This document shows positions 46,312 to 54,689 of a stretch of DNA of 64,000 nt, one piece after another (the first letter of the stretch is position 1; each line of letters opens with the position of its first letter). The stretch covers positions 62,001-126,000 of the forward strand of contig URYW01000001.1 in the NCBI GenBank assembly GCA_900552145.1. The letters run 5' to 3'. This DNA is from an uncultured Collinsella sp. (GTDB lineage: Bacteria > Actinomycetota > Coriobacteriia > Coriobacteriales > Coriobacteriaceae). The notes under the pieces are model-generated. The model was not told the DNA's origin, made no database searches, and was given only the letters and a program-made list of their open reading frames with translations. The translations under genes were made by a program, and so were the position numbers.

Positions 46312-47928
46312 CTATTTGCGCGTCCAGACAGTCTCGCCCTCTTTGACCGTCTCGAGAACGCGCAGGTTGCGCACCTCGTCGAGCTCGATCTTGAGCGGGT
46401 TCTTCTCGACAATGCAGAAGTCGGCCAGCTTACCGGCCTCGAGCGTGCCCTTACGGTCGAGCTCGCCATACTGGAAAGCGCCGTTGACCGTGATGGCCTT
46501 CAGACCCTCGTACACGCTGATCTTCTGATTCTCGTCCAGCTGAGCGCCGCCCTTGGTGACGCGCTTGGCGGCGCACCACACAGCCTCAAAGAAATTGGGG
46601 CGCAGCACCGGCGTGTCGGTGTGGAAGGTAAACGGCAGGCCGCACTCCAGAGCGTCATGGCAGGCAGACACGCGACCGCCGCGCACGGGACCGAAGTTCT
46701 TAAGATGCACGTCGGCCCAGTACCAGATATGGCTGGCGAAAATCGACGGGATCATGTTGATCTCGGCCATCTGCTCGTACTGATCGCGGCGGGCAGTCTG
46801 GCAGTGGATCATGACCGGGTGCAGGCTCGCTTTATCGGGATTAGGCGAATCCTCCAGCGCGCGCTTGTACACGCGCAGGTACTGGTCGGCAGCCGCATCG
46901 CCGTTGGTATGGGCGAGCAGCTGATGATTGCCGTCGATGGCCTTGCGCATAAAGTCATACGCGGCCTTGTCGGTCATGGTGCCATAACCGCAGTAACCCT
47001 CGCCCTCATCGCCGGGAGTGTAGGGCTCGGTCATCCACGCCGTACGACCCTGGGGAGAACCGTCAAAGAACATCTTGAGGCCGCCGATACGGAAGTGACC
47101 GGTGTAGTCCTGCGAGACAAAAGGCTCGTGGTCGGCCAAGATTTTGTCGACATCCTCGCCGTACATGGGATAGCTCACGACGTCCATCTTGAGCAGGCCC
47201 TTGTTCGCAAGGCCGCAGAACAGCGCTGCGAAGTCGGCGGTGGTAGCACCCTCCTGGCAGGTGGTGATGCCGTTTTCCAGGTAGATGTCCTGCATCTCGC
47301 CGATCATGACGTCCATGTCCATCTTCTGACGCGGCTGAATCACGGCAAAGACCGGCCACATAGCGCCTGGCTCCTCGCAGTAACCGTCCGGCGTGCCGTC
47401 GGCCTCGCGGCCGTAGCGAGCGCCCTCGAGATCGGGAGTCTCGGCGGTAATGCCGGCAAGCTCCAGCAGCTTGGTGTTGGCAACAACCATGTGGCTCGAA
47501 GCGTGGACGGCGATAACCGGAATGGTCTCGCTCACGCGGTCGAGCACGTGACGGTTAGGGTGCTCATGCTCGGCCAGGGAATTCTGGTCGTAGGAAACAC
47601 CCATGATCACGCCGTCCTCGCCAATGCCGCGCTGCTCGGCAAAGGCAGCCAGACGCTCGACGATCTCATCGAAATCCGCCGCGCCGTTAAGGTCGGCAGC
47701 CACGATGTACTGCGTGCAGCCAGAGATGTGGCTGTGGGGGTCAATCAGACCGGGCATAAGGCAGGCGCCGTTGAGATCAATCTCCTCGGCATCCTCTGCC
47801 TGCGCGCGTGCCTCCTCGAGCGAGCCGGTAAACGCGATGGTGCCGTCGTCTGCAACCAGCAGGGCCTCAAAAGTATCGCCCTCGCCGGTCATGGGAACAA
47901 AGTCGCCGTTAAAGTACAGCTTCTTCAT
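46312..47928 (-). CDS. Amidohydrolase, YtcJ-type
   Basis: 538 residues from ATG 47928, three bases after the MFS stop; GAGGAG overlaps that stop. Amidohydrolase_3 motifs: the HxH-type pair in MPGLIDPHSHISGC, FDGSPQGRTAWMTEPY, LLAHTNGDAAADQYL and FHTDTPVLRP with metal-binding His/Asp, then KGTLEAGKLADFCIVEKNP as the C-terminal beta-sandwich. These cytoplasmic enzymes hydrolyse amide or similar bonds in diverse small molecules. Coupled to an MFS transporter and a small membrane protein, it probably degrades the imported compound. Confidence 0.88.
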   Translation of the reverse strand: MKKLYFNGDFVPMTGEGDTFEALLVADDGTIAFTGSLEEARAQAEDAEEIDLNGACLMPGLIDPHSHISGCTQYIVAADLNGAADFDEIVERLAAFAEQRGIGEDGVIMGVSYDQNSLAEHEHPNRHVLDRVSETIPVIAVHASSHMVVANTKLLELAGITAETPDLEGARYGREADGTPDGYCEEPGAMWPVFAVIQPRQKMDMDVMIGEMQDIYLENGITTCQEGATTADFAALFCGLANKGLLKMDVVSYPMYGEDVDKILADHEPFVSQDYTGHFRIGGLKMFFDGSPQGRTAWMTEPYTPGDEGEGYCGYGTMTDKAAYDFMRKAIDGNHQLLAHTNGDAAADQYLRVYKRALEDSPNPDKASLHPVMIHCQTARRDQYEQMAEINMIPSIFASHIWYWADVHLKNFGPVRGGRVSACHDALECGLPFTFHTDTPVLRPNFFEAVWCAAKRVTKGGAQLDENQKISVYEGLKAITVNGAFQYGELDRKGTLEAGKLADFCIVEKNPLKIELDEVRNLRVLETVKEGETVWTRK

Positions 47929-47931
47929 GAC

Positions 47932-49548
47932 CTACTCCTCCTCTTTGGAGAACTTCTTGATAGCAGGGGTGGTGGCCAGGCCAAGCACGATGATGGCAGC
48001 GCCCACGTAGTAAGCGAAACGCGTGGAGTTGAAGCGGGACTGAGCATTGATCTCGACCAGGGCGTCGCGCTCCTCATCGCTCATATCGATGTCCTCAATA
48101 GAAGCGCGGAAGTTCTCATCGGAGACGAGGTCGATATTGCGCTCGGAAATAGCGGCGACAGTGGACTCGGAAATGCGGGAATCGTTAGCGGCTGCATCCT
48201 TCACGGAGTTGGTGATACCAAAGAGCAGCACGGCACCCAGCAGGGCAATGCCGATGGCCTGGCCAACGTTACGCATGGCGGTCTGAATGCCGCCGGACTG
48301 GGAAGCGTCGCGCTCGTTCACGGCAAGGGCGACAACGTTGTTGGCCTGGGCGGAAACGATACCGGCGCCCGAGCCGGCAACAACGCAGCCAATGAGAATG
48401 CCCGGCATGGAAGCAGCGTCGAGCGTAACGGAGAACGCCATGATGATCAGGGCGGCAGCAAGGGTGAGGTAGCCGACCTGGATGACGCGACGCGGGTTAG
48501 CCTTCGGCATGAACTTGGGGATACCGATGGAGAAGGCGAAGGTCGGAACGCCAACGACGATGGAGAGCACGCCAACGATAGCCGGAGACCAGCCAGCAAC
48601 GAGCTGCAGGTAGGGGGCCATCAGAATGGACTGAACACCCATGAAGAAGAACGTGATGGCGGAGGCGGCGAGACCGGCGAGGACCTGCGGGGTCTTAAGG
48701 AAGGACTGGGGCAGCAGGGCAAAGCCGTTCTTCTCCTCGACCTTCTTCTCGACGTTGATCATAACGATGAGGATAATCACGCCCAGGACAGCCATGGGCA
48801 GGCAGGGGGAGATACCGGCGATGGTGAAGGGGCATGCCGGGAAGGGCTCGACGAGGCCCCAAGCGGAGATGCGGGACACGCCGACCAGGAACAGGAACAG
48901 GCCGGTTGCGGCAAGGGCAACGCCGACGCCATCGAACTTGAGCTTCTCATCGGACTGCTCGATCTCGGGCAGCTTGAAGGACAGCAGGAACACGAGTACA
49001 AAGTAGGCGGCGAGGACGAAGAACGTCACGCGCATGCCGGCGGCCATGAGCACGATCGAAAGCAGCAGCGGCAGCAGGGCGGAAAGGCCGGAGGCGGCGC
49101 CTATGCAGCCAAAGGCAAGCACGCGGTTCTTACCGTGATAGATCTTGGGAACGAGGCCCAGAACCGAGGGAATCATGAACGACGCGCCGAAGCCCACGAG
49201 GGTACGGCCGCCCCAAATGAAGACGGTCATGTTGGGGGAAACGGCAAGGACGACCTCGCCGGCGGCGCACAGCAGGGCGCCCATGCGGAAGTTCTTCTTC
49301 CAGCCGATGATGGTACCCATCATGCCACCGGCGATCATAAAGGCGCCGGCCATGAGGGAGTAGACCATGTTGGCGAGCTGGATGTCGGCGGTGGTGGCGC
49401 CGAGGTCCTGCGTCAGGGCGGTTGCGGCGAGCGAAAGGGCGCCGTTATCGCCCGAAGTGCCCATCTGGGCCAGGATCAGAACGAGAACGGGGAGAAGCAT
49501 GAACTTCTCGGCACCCTTCTCCTCTGCCACAGCTTTAGCTTTAGCCAT
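47932..49548 (-). CDS. MFS transporter (DHA2-like), copy 2
   Basis: 538 residues, the same length and order of hydrophobic segments as the 42594-44210 transporter. Shared phrases include DNGA[FL]S, VYSLMAGAFMIAGGMMGTIIGW and WGGRTLVGFGASFMIPSVLGLV. It precedes the amidohydrolase, so it probably imports or exports its substrate or product. Between its start and the upstream membrane protein lies the perfect palindrome at 49659-49676. ATG 49548 follows AAAGGAACC. Confidence 0.87.
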   Translation of the reverse strand: MAKAKAVAEEKGAEKFMLLPVLVLILAQMGTSGDNGALSLAATALTQDLGATTADIQLANMVYSLMAGAFMIAGGMMGTIIGWKKNFRMGALLCAAGEVVLAVSPNMTVFIWGGRTLVGFGASFMIPSVLGLVPKIYHGKNRVLAFGCIGAASGLSALLPLLLSIVLMAAGMRVTFFVLAAYFVLVFLLSFKLPEIEQSDEKLKFDGVGVALAATGLFLFLVGVSRISAWGLVEPFPACPFTIAGISPCLPMAVLGVIILIVMINVEKKVEEKNGFALLPQSFLKTPQVLAGLAASAITFFFMGVQSILMAPYLQLVAGWSPAIVGVLSIVVGVPTFAFSIGIPKFMPKANPRRVIQVGYLTLAAALIIMAFSVTLDAASMPGILIGCVVAGSGAGIVSAQANNVVALAVNERDASQSGGIQTAMRNVGQAIGIALLGAVLLFGITNSVKDAAANDSRISESTVAAISERNIDLVSDENFRASIEDIDMSDEERDALVEINAQSRFNSTRFAYYVGAAIIVLGLATTPAIKKFSKEEE

Positions 49549-49658
49549 GTGTTGGTTCCTTTCTTTTCCGTTTCACGCGGGCATTGAACCCCTTTGAGCC
49601 CGCGCGTCTTGTCGAGGCAAATATAGGCTGGAGCGCAATACGGACGGCATCAGAGCCA

Positions 49659-49676
49659 TTGCCGTAGATACGGCAA
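49659..49676. promoter_or_regulatory. Perfect 18-bp palindrome upstream of the MFS-amidohydrolase genes
   Basis: TTGCCGTAGATACGGCAA, perfect over eight base pairs each side, 111 bases before the MFS start. A related perfect palindrome TTGCCGTTTTTACGGCAA lies at 50371-50388 in the divergent region before the small membrane protein and the LacI gene. Confidence 0.65.
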
Positions 49677-49722
49677 TTCTGACGGCGGGCCTAAAGGGCA
49701 TCTGCTTTTTCTCGTGAAAAGC

Positions 49723-49760
49723 AAAACGGCCGACCCCTTTGCTCGGGCCGACCGTTTTGA
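49723..49760 (-). terminator. Terminator-like hairpin after the small membrane protein gene
   Basis: CAAAACGGCCGACC (from 49723) with GGCCGACCGTTTTG (to 49760) forms an imperfect GC-rich stem 27 bases after the stop of the leftward gene, with T residues on both sides. Confidence 0.6.
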
Positions 49761-49786
49761 AGAGAAAGTTTGATTGTTGGAAAATC

Positions 49787-50293
49787 CTAGGCAGTCGCGG
49801 CGACTTCCCCAGCGTCGACGCCCGCGGTGGTGGCACCGATGACGACGTAGCCGCTCACACAGCCGGCAACAGCGCACATAACGCCCTTAAAGATCATCAT
49901 GCCCGTGCGCGAAAGCGGCAGCGGGAGCACAAAAGTGCAAAGCCATGCAAGGGGCGTGGCAACTACAAGGGCAATGATGCCAACGACGATCGACAGGGGA
50001 ATCGACTTTTTGGGCAGCTTGGCCAGCCAACCATAGCCTTCGGAATTGCCCGGGTAAACGCCCTTGTTGAAATCCATCTTGGTCAGCGGCACCACGCACC
50101 AGGTCAAAATGAGACCAAGCAGGGCGCCTGTCAGCGCAATCTCCTCGACAACCTTACCGGCGGCAAAGGTAATATCGGCGTCCCCCGCGTGCATGCCCAT
50201 AAAGATGAGCGCGTTAACGATGCCGTTGACGATGCCGTAACCGACGATGCACTTGTTCTTAAGATAGCTCTGGTAGTCCTTTGCGGCGGCCAT
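49787..50293 (-). CDS. Small integral membrane protein (168 aa)
   Basis: 168 residues from ATG 50293 behind GGGGAGGGC. About four transmembrane helices (around 20-40, 55-80, 105-130, 138-160). No family is recognised. It is upstream of the MFS and amidohydrolase genes on the same strand and divergent from the LacI regulator, so it probably belongs to the same regulon, although a hairpin separates it from the MFS gene. Confidence 0.7.
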   Translation of the reverse strand: MAAAKDYQSYLKNKCIVGYGIVNGIVNALIFMGMHAGDADITFAAGKVVEEIALTGALLGLILTWCVVPLTKMDFNKGVYPGNSEGYGWLAKLPKKSIPLSIVVGIIALVVATPLAWLCTFVLPLPLSRTGMMIFKGVMCAVAGCVSGYVVIGATTAGVDAGEVAATA

Positions 50294-50370
50294 ATGCCCT
50301 CCCCATTTTCGCAGTGTCATTTGAGTGGGGCCAGTGTATCCTCACGCATCACGCCCGCTGACCAGAAGGA

Positions 50371-50388
50371 TTGCCGTTTTTACGGCAA
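50371..50388. promoter_or_regulatory. Perfect palindrome in the lacI divergent region
   Basis: TTGCCGTTTTTACGGCAA, 78 bases before the leftward membrane protein start and 134 before the LacI start. Same arms as 49659-49676. Candidate LacI-family operator; a GGGACAG hairpin (50401-50440) lies directly beside it. Confidence 0.6.
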
Positions 50389-50400
50389 CAGCCACACCCC

Positions 50401-50440
50401 AAACCACCACAAAGGGGGACAGGCACCTTTGTGGCGGTTT
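50401..50440. repeat. GGGACAG-loop hairpin, arm type CCACCACAAAG
   Basis: AAACCACCACAAAGG and CCTTTGTGGCGGTTT with one mismatch, around GGGACAGGCA; placed within the divergent regulatory region 50294-50521. Confidence 0.85.
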
Positions 50441-50521
50441 TCAACATGGTGGGCTTTGACACCCCAGGGGCAGGCGATGCTACAATCTGGCTTGTACTTG
50501 AAACGCATCAAAGGGGCCGCT

Positions 50522-51634
50522 ATGGCAAAGGTTAAAATCAGCGACGTCGCGCGCGAAGCCGGGGTTTCGTTGGGCACGGTTTCCAACGCGCTCAACCATC
50601 CCGAAAAGCTGCGCCCCGAGACCCTCAAGCTCATCAACGAGACCATCAATCGCCTTGGCTACCTGCCCAACCAAAGCGCCCGTCAGCTCGCAGGCGGCGC
50701 CACCAAGTCCTTTGGCCTGGTGCTCCCCCGTCTCGATCACGGCTTTTCGCTCCAAATTGCCAGCGGCGCCCATAACGAGGCCCGCAAGCACGGTTACGAC
50801 CTGCTCATCGCCAACGCCGATAACGACGATATTCTCCAGGACCATTACCTGCGCTACTTTATGGGCACCCAGATGTCCGGCGTCATGGTTCAGCCCATGG
50901 CATCCCCCGACTGGCACCCCGCTATGACCAAGATGCCCGTGCCGATTGTCCACCTGGACATCCATTGCTCCGAGCCCGGCTACTACGTAGCGGCCGACAA
51001 CGAGGCACAGGGGCGCATTATCGCCGAGCTCGCCATCGCCCGCGGCGCACACCATATCACCGTTGTGGGCAGAGCGGCATTCATGCAGCTCACCCTGCGC
51101 GTACTTGGCATTCACAAGGCCCTCGCCCTGCATCCCGATATCAAAATTGAGGTCATTGACGCCGGAGAGTGGAATACCGCAGCCGACGGCTACAGCATTG
51201 GCGCTCAGATTGCCGGGCGCCCTGCCAACGAACGCCCCGATTTTGTCGTCGGTCTAACCGACGTGTTGGCCTCGGGCGTTATCTCGGCATTGGTCGACAA
51301 AGGCATCTCCGTCCCCGAGCAGGTTCGCGTGGCCGGATGCGACGGCAACCCACTCGCTTGGAGCGGATCGGTCCCGCTCACTACGGTAGCGCCCCCGGGC
51401 TACGAGATTGGCCGCAAGGGTGTCCAACTGCTCATGGAGCAAATCGAGAACAAGGTCCCGACAAAGACCAAGCATATCCACGTCGGCTCTGCAGCACGCA
51501 CCGTCACCGCAGCCACCGCCGCCGAGGATATCAACCGCCAAGAATTGGTACGTCCGTTCCTACTGGAGCGCGCCAGCACCCAGGCAAGCACCCAGACCGA
51601 TGCCACGGCCATCAACCTAGGCGCGTATCTATAG
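50522..51634 (+). CDS. LacI-family transcriptional regulator
   Basis: 370 residues from ATG 50522 (AAAGGGG upstream). The N-terminal helix-turn-helix and hinge read VKISDVAREAGVSLGTVSNALNHPEKLRPETLKLI. A periplasmic-binding-type sensor domain follows (about 65-335) with FGLVLPRLDHGFSLQIASGAHNEA and GCDGNPLAWSGSVPLTTV. The C-terminal 30 residues (TQASTQTDATA) are an extra tail. It most likely controls the divergent genes through the TTGCCGT palindromes; the inducer is unknown. Confidence 0.93.
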   Translation: MAKVKISDVAREAGVSLGTVSNALNHPEKLRPETLKLINETINRLGYLPNQSARQLAGGATKSFGLVLPRLDHGFSLQIASGAHNEARKHGYDLLIANADNDDILQDHYLRYFMGTQMSGVMVQPMASPDWHPAMTKMPVPIVHLDIHCSEPGYYVAADNEAQGRIIAELAIARGAHHITVVGRAAFMQLTLRVLGIHKALALHPDIKIEVIDAGEWNTAADGYSIGAQIAGRPANERPDFVVGLTDVLASGVISALVDKGISVPEQVRVAGCDGNPLAWSGSVPLTTVAPPGYEIGRKGVQLLMEQIENKVPTKTKHIHVGSAARTVTAATAAEDINRQELVRPFLLERASTQASTQTDATAINLGAYL

Positions 51635-51660
51635 CACGCCCGCAAGCATGCTAAGTCGCC

Positions 51661-51708
51661 GCTTAAGCAAAAGGGGCCCGACCATTGCCGGGCCCCTTTT
51701 GCTTAAGC
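51661..51708. terminator. Bidirectional terminator between lacI and HAD genes
   Basis: Perfect 20-bp stem, GCTTAAGCAAAAGGGGCCCG (51661-51680) with its complement (51689-51708), between convergent genes. Confidence 0.93.
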
Positions 51709-51747
51709 GCAAACGCGGGCAATTGCTCGTTTCAACACCGCAATTGT

Positions 51748-52398
51748 CTAGCGCACGGCCTTGACTGCCGCCGCCAGGTCGAACAACGTGTCGAGCACGG
51801 CCTCGCAGCCATCCACTACGTCCTGCGGCAGCGGCACGATATCGGGCACGGCAAAGACATGGCAACCCGCCGTGATGCCCGAGACGCAGCCGTTGCGCGA
51901 ATCCTCGACCACGGCGCACTCCTCGGGGGCAAAGCCCGCGCGCTCGCAGGCGAGCAGATACATCTCGGGGTCGGGCTTGCCGTGCACGACATCCTCGCCA
52001 CAGGTCACCGTTTCAAACTTGTCAAAGAGGCCGACCATCTTAAGGTTGCGCTCGGCCGTAGCGAGGCGCGACGACGTCGCTAGACCCACGTGATAGCCCG
52101 CAGCCAGCAGCTCGTCTATGCACTCGGCGGCGCCGGCCTTAAGCTCCAGTTCGGTCTTGACCATCTCATCGCGAATCTCCTTGTGGCGGGCATAGACCGC
52201 CTCGGTGGTTTCGTGGCTGCCGTAATGCTTATCAAGGATGTCCATGACATCGGGTAGGGTGCGACCGATAAACTGATGGATCAGCGCTTCATCAATCGCG
52301 ACCCCCAGCTCGGCGGCGCCCGCCTTCCATGCCTTAATGCCCAAACGCTCGGTATCGACCAGCGTTCCGTCCATGTCAAAAATTACAGCCTTGATCAT
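51748..52398 (-). CDS. HAD phosphatase, beta-phosphoglucomutase-like
   Basis: 216 residues from ATG 52398 (GAGGGGATCG upstream). HAD motif I FDMDGTLVDTE (residues 7-17), motif II LATSS near 102, KPDPEMYLLA with the motif III Lys, and VVEDSRNGCVSG as motif IV. The four-helix C1 cap between motifs I and II is that of the PGMB/GPH group. It dephosphorylates or isomerises a small phosphosugar. Located between lacI and larE without clear operon partners. Confidence 0.9.
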   Translation of the reverse strand: MIKAVIFDMDGTLVDTERLGIKAWKAGAAELGVAIDEALIHQFIGRTLPDVMDILDKHYGSHETTEAVYARHKEIRDEMVKTELELKAGAAECIDELLAAGYHVGLATSSRLATAERNLKMVGLFDKFETVTCGEDVVHGKPDPEMYLLACERAGFAPEECAVVEDSRNGCVSGITAGCHVFAVPDIVPLPQDVVDGCEAVLDTLFDLAAAVKAVR

Positions 52399-52565
52399 AT
52401 CGATCCCCTCACCGGATTGCGTTACTGACACTCTACCGCACTTTACAAATTTGTATATAACGTATATAGCATATTGTGCCTTCGTTACATAGATAGAAGT
52501 CTTATGACAAGCAGCCCGATAGGATTATAGTTTTCGACCGAGCACATATTGGTAAGGAACGTTTT

Positions 52566-53444
52566 ATGCTTTCAGACACCACCGCACCTGCAGAGGAGCT
52601 TCAGTACAAACTCGCAGCGCTCGAGCAGCTGCTTTTGGCATACGGACGCGTCGCCATCGGCTTTTCCGGCGGCGTCGACAGCAGCTTTTTAGCCGCGGTC
52701 TGCGCCCGCATCATGCCTGACAGCACGCTTCTCGTTCACCTCACCACGCCGCTCATCGGCACGCCTGAACAGGCTTCGTTTGAGCGGTCCGTTGACGGGC
52801 AAGCCAACGAGGAGCCGCACTTTAAGCTCCCCGTGCTCAATCTTTCGGTCGATCAGTTGCAGCTCCCCCAAGTAGCCTGCAATGATGCCAATCGCTGCTA
52901 CCACTGCAAGCACGCCGGCTTTACCGCTATCGTCAACCACGCCAAGTCGCTCGGCTTTCTCACCGTCATCGATGGCAGCAATGCAAGCGATCGCGGTGAC
53001 TACCGCCCTGGCATGCGCGCGGCAGAAGAGCTCGGCGTACGCTCCCCTCTTATGGAGGTTGGATTTACCAAGGATGAGGAGCGCGAGTTGCTGCGCGCAT
53101 GGGGCTATCCCGTTTGGAACCTGCCGGCGGGAGCCTGTCTTGCCACGCGCGTCCCCACGGGCGAGGAGCTTACGCGCGAGAAGGTCGATTTAATCCGCGC
53201 CTGCGAGGATTACCTGCACGATCTTGGCCTGGAGCAGGTACGCGCGCGCTTGGTCGGCGGCTGCATGCATATCGAAGCCGCTCCCGCAGATGTCACCAAG
53301 ATTGCCGCCCTCGGCGGCGCCGCCGTCGATGCCGAAGGCAAGACCCCGTTGCCCGCCGCCATCGAGTCCGCGCTGCGCGAGCTGGGCTGCGGTCATATCT
53401 CCCCCGCGGTCACCCCCTACATCCACGGCAACATGAATCTTTAG
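52566..53444 (+). CDS. larE: LarE-type sacrificial sulfur insertase
   Basis: 292 residues from ATG 52566 (AAGGAAC upstream). An ATP pyrophosphatase loop SGGVDSSFLAAV (about 34-45), NRCYHCK in the middle and WNLPAGACLATRVPTGEELT near 180, where the Cys sits at the position of the sacrificial Cys176 of Lactobacillus LarE. LarE converts that Cys to dehydroalanine while building the nickel-pincer cofactor of lactate racemase. The N-terminal NifU-like and other partners LarA, LarB and LarC are not in the window. Confidence 0.9.
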   Translation: MLSDTTAPAEELQYKLAALEQLLLAYGRVAIGFSGGVDSSFLAAVCARIMPDSTLLVHLTTPLIGTPEQASFERSVDGQANEEPHFKLPVLNLSVDQLQLPQVACNDANRCYHCKHAGFTAIVNHAKSLGFLTVIDGSNASDRGDYRPGMRAAEELGVRSPLMEVGFTKDEERELLRAWGYPVWNLPAGACLATRVPTGEELTREKVDLIRACEDYLHDLGLEQVRARLVGGCMHIEAAPADVTKIAALGGAAVDAEGKTPLPAAIESALRELGCGHISPAVTPYIHGNMNL

Positions 53445-53620
53445 GTTACGCCGTTTTACAAACGGCGTACCTGCTCGGCGCTGCGCGGGCTCCGGGCACG
53501 GCAATCTGACGTTCAACTTCACGGGCGCGACCAAAAGGTCAGCGCCCGCTTGTTTCACGTCACCTTACCGCACCCGGAGCCCGCTCGCTCGCATATGCTC
53601 AACCTGCACTGCGTTAACTG

Positions 53621-53655
53621 ACCTACCAAAAAGGGACAGGTTTATTTTGGCAGGT
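53621..53655. repeat. GGGACAG-loop hairpin, arm type CCTRCCAAAA
   Basis: ACCTACCAAAA (53621-53631) and TTTTGGCAGGT (53645-53655) with one mismatch, around AGGGACAGGTTTA. Confidence 0.8.
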
Positions 53656-53739
53656 TTTATCTGGGGAAATATCGCGAGGCAGTCGCCTCTCTAGCACCCA
53701 TCTACTTCGAGAGACACAAGAGAGGCGACTCGGCTGCAT

Positions 53740-53875
53740 CTACTTCTTCCGATAGCGGCGGTTGCGGCTCGTCGATGAGCCCATTACTTCGATGAGCCCT
53801 TTATCCGCCATTTTTGGCAGATGGTAGCGGACGGACGAATTTTGGCATTCCGTCTCTCTAAAACAATAGATTTAT
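53740..53875 (-). pseudogene. C-terminal remnant of a winged-helix protein
   Basis: The minus strand encodes about 43 codons ending SSVRYHLPKMADKGLIEVMG then a basic tail RNRRYRKK and stop (TAG at 53740-53742). This is the last part of a winged helix as found at the C-terminus of Fic-type or AlbA/AAA_4-type ATP-binding proteins. An in-frame stop about 45 codons upstream and the absence of any further domain show it is a fragment. Confidence 0.5.
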
Positions 53876-54093
53876 CTCTCTAACTTTAGAGAGATAAGTG
53901 CCTTGTTTTAGAGAGACATTTAGAGAGATGTATCGAATTCGCTGCTAGATTGCCTAATGCTATCTCTCTAACCAACCTTCCCTTTAGAGAGACATTTAGA
54001 GAGACGAGTGCGACCTCTCTAATCATGGGCTCCACTCTTTAAGGCGCACACTTCCTAACCGTGCCCTAAGTTGCGGTGAAATAGTCCCCGATT

Positions 54094-54130
54094 AACCTGC
54101 CAAAAAGGGACAGGTTTATTTTGGCAGGTT
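54094..54130. repeat. GGGACAG-loop hairpin, arm type CCTGCCAAAA
   Basis: AACCTGCCAAAA (54094-54105) and TTTTGGCAGGTT (54119-54130), same as 40188-40224, around GGGACAGGTTTA. Confidence 0.85.
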
Positions 54131-54225
54131 TTATCTGGGGAAACGCAAACAGGGCCGCGACACCTATATGGCGTCGCGGCCCTTTTCCTTGGAGAAGGAT
54201 CAATTGATTGAACGGGATGACTGTT

Positions 54226-54678
54226 CTAGTCTTCGAGTCCGCTATTGATGAGCTCCGCAATCTCAACGGGATCGGTGCTCGCACGCACTTTGTCACGGAA
54301 ACCTGCGTCCATCAGCATCACGGCAGCTTTGGAGAGCAGGCGCAGATGCGTGGTTCCAGCCTCGCCGGCGGGCACGTACAGCGCGAGCGCAACATCGACG
54401 GGCACCCCATCGAAGCTCGGCCATTCAACGGGCTCGGCTAGTTTAAGCACGGCAACGCCCGGCGTATGGATCGCGTCGCTTTTGGCATGCGGAACGGCAA
54501 AACCGGCGACAAGGCCGGTCTCGGCCTCGTTCTCGCGAGCAATAAAGGCAGCTTCTACGGCAGATGCGTCATCGGCAAAGCCGAGCTCGATTGCCTGCTC
54601 GGACAAATAATGCAGGGCGTCCTCGCGCGAGGCGGCGGTATACCCGATCGTCACTTGGTTGGCAGATACAAATCCCAT
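54226..54678 (-). CDS. PTS EIIA component (fructose/mannitol type)
   Basis: 150 residues from ATG 54678 (AAGGAAGG upstream). The PTS_EIIA type-2 signature GLVAGFAVPHAKSDAIHTPG contains the phosphorylated His near residue 63; VEWPSFDGVPVDVALALYVP follows. It passes phosphate from HPr to an EIIB that is not in this window. Last gene of the leftward carbohydrate operon, 11 bases after the transketolase C-terminal subunit. Confidence 0.9.
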   Translation of the reverse strand: MGFVSANQVTIGYTAASREDALHYLSEQAIELGFADDASAVEAAFIARENEAETGLVAGFAVPHAKSDAIHTPGVAVLKLAEPVEWPSFDGVPVDVALALYVPAGEAGTTHLRLLSKAAVMLMDAGFRDKVRASTDPVEIAELINSGLED

Positions 54679-54689
54679 GGAAACCTTCC

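Larger units (their letters stand above)
53445..54225. repeat. 781-base gene-free repeat region
   Basis: In order: a hairpin TACGCCGTT / AACGGCGTA (53447-53469) that probably terminates larE; nested palindrome F with 27-bp near-matching outer arms (53485-53511, 53558-53584) and inner stem (53522-53548); a GGGACAG hairpin (53621-53655); a degraded winged-helix gene (53740 on); nine TTAGAGAGA motifs (about 53854-54030); a single AGTTGCGGTG arm (54069-54083); a second GGGACAG hairpin (54094-54130); and a hairpin GGGCCGCGAC / GTCGCGGCCC (54152-54182) that can end the EIIA operon. Confidence 0.8.

Noticed and set aside
46291..49587. A 1098-codon rightward open frame opposite the amidohydrolase and MFS genes
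   Set aside because: It is the antisense of two genes with clear family motifs; its translation is rich in His, Gly and Asp without domains. Long antisense frames are expected at this GC bias.
53854..54030. CRISPR or phage attachment site
   Set aside because: Motifs are 9-mers in both orientations with irregular spacing; no cas gene, integrase or tRNA end.
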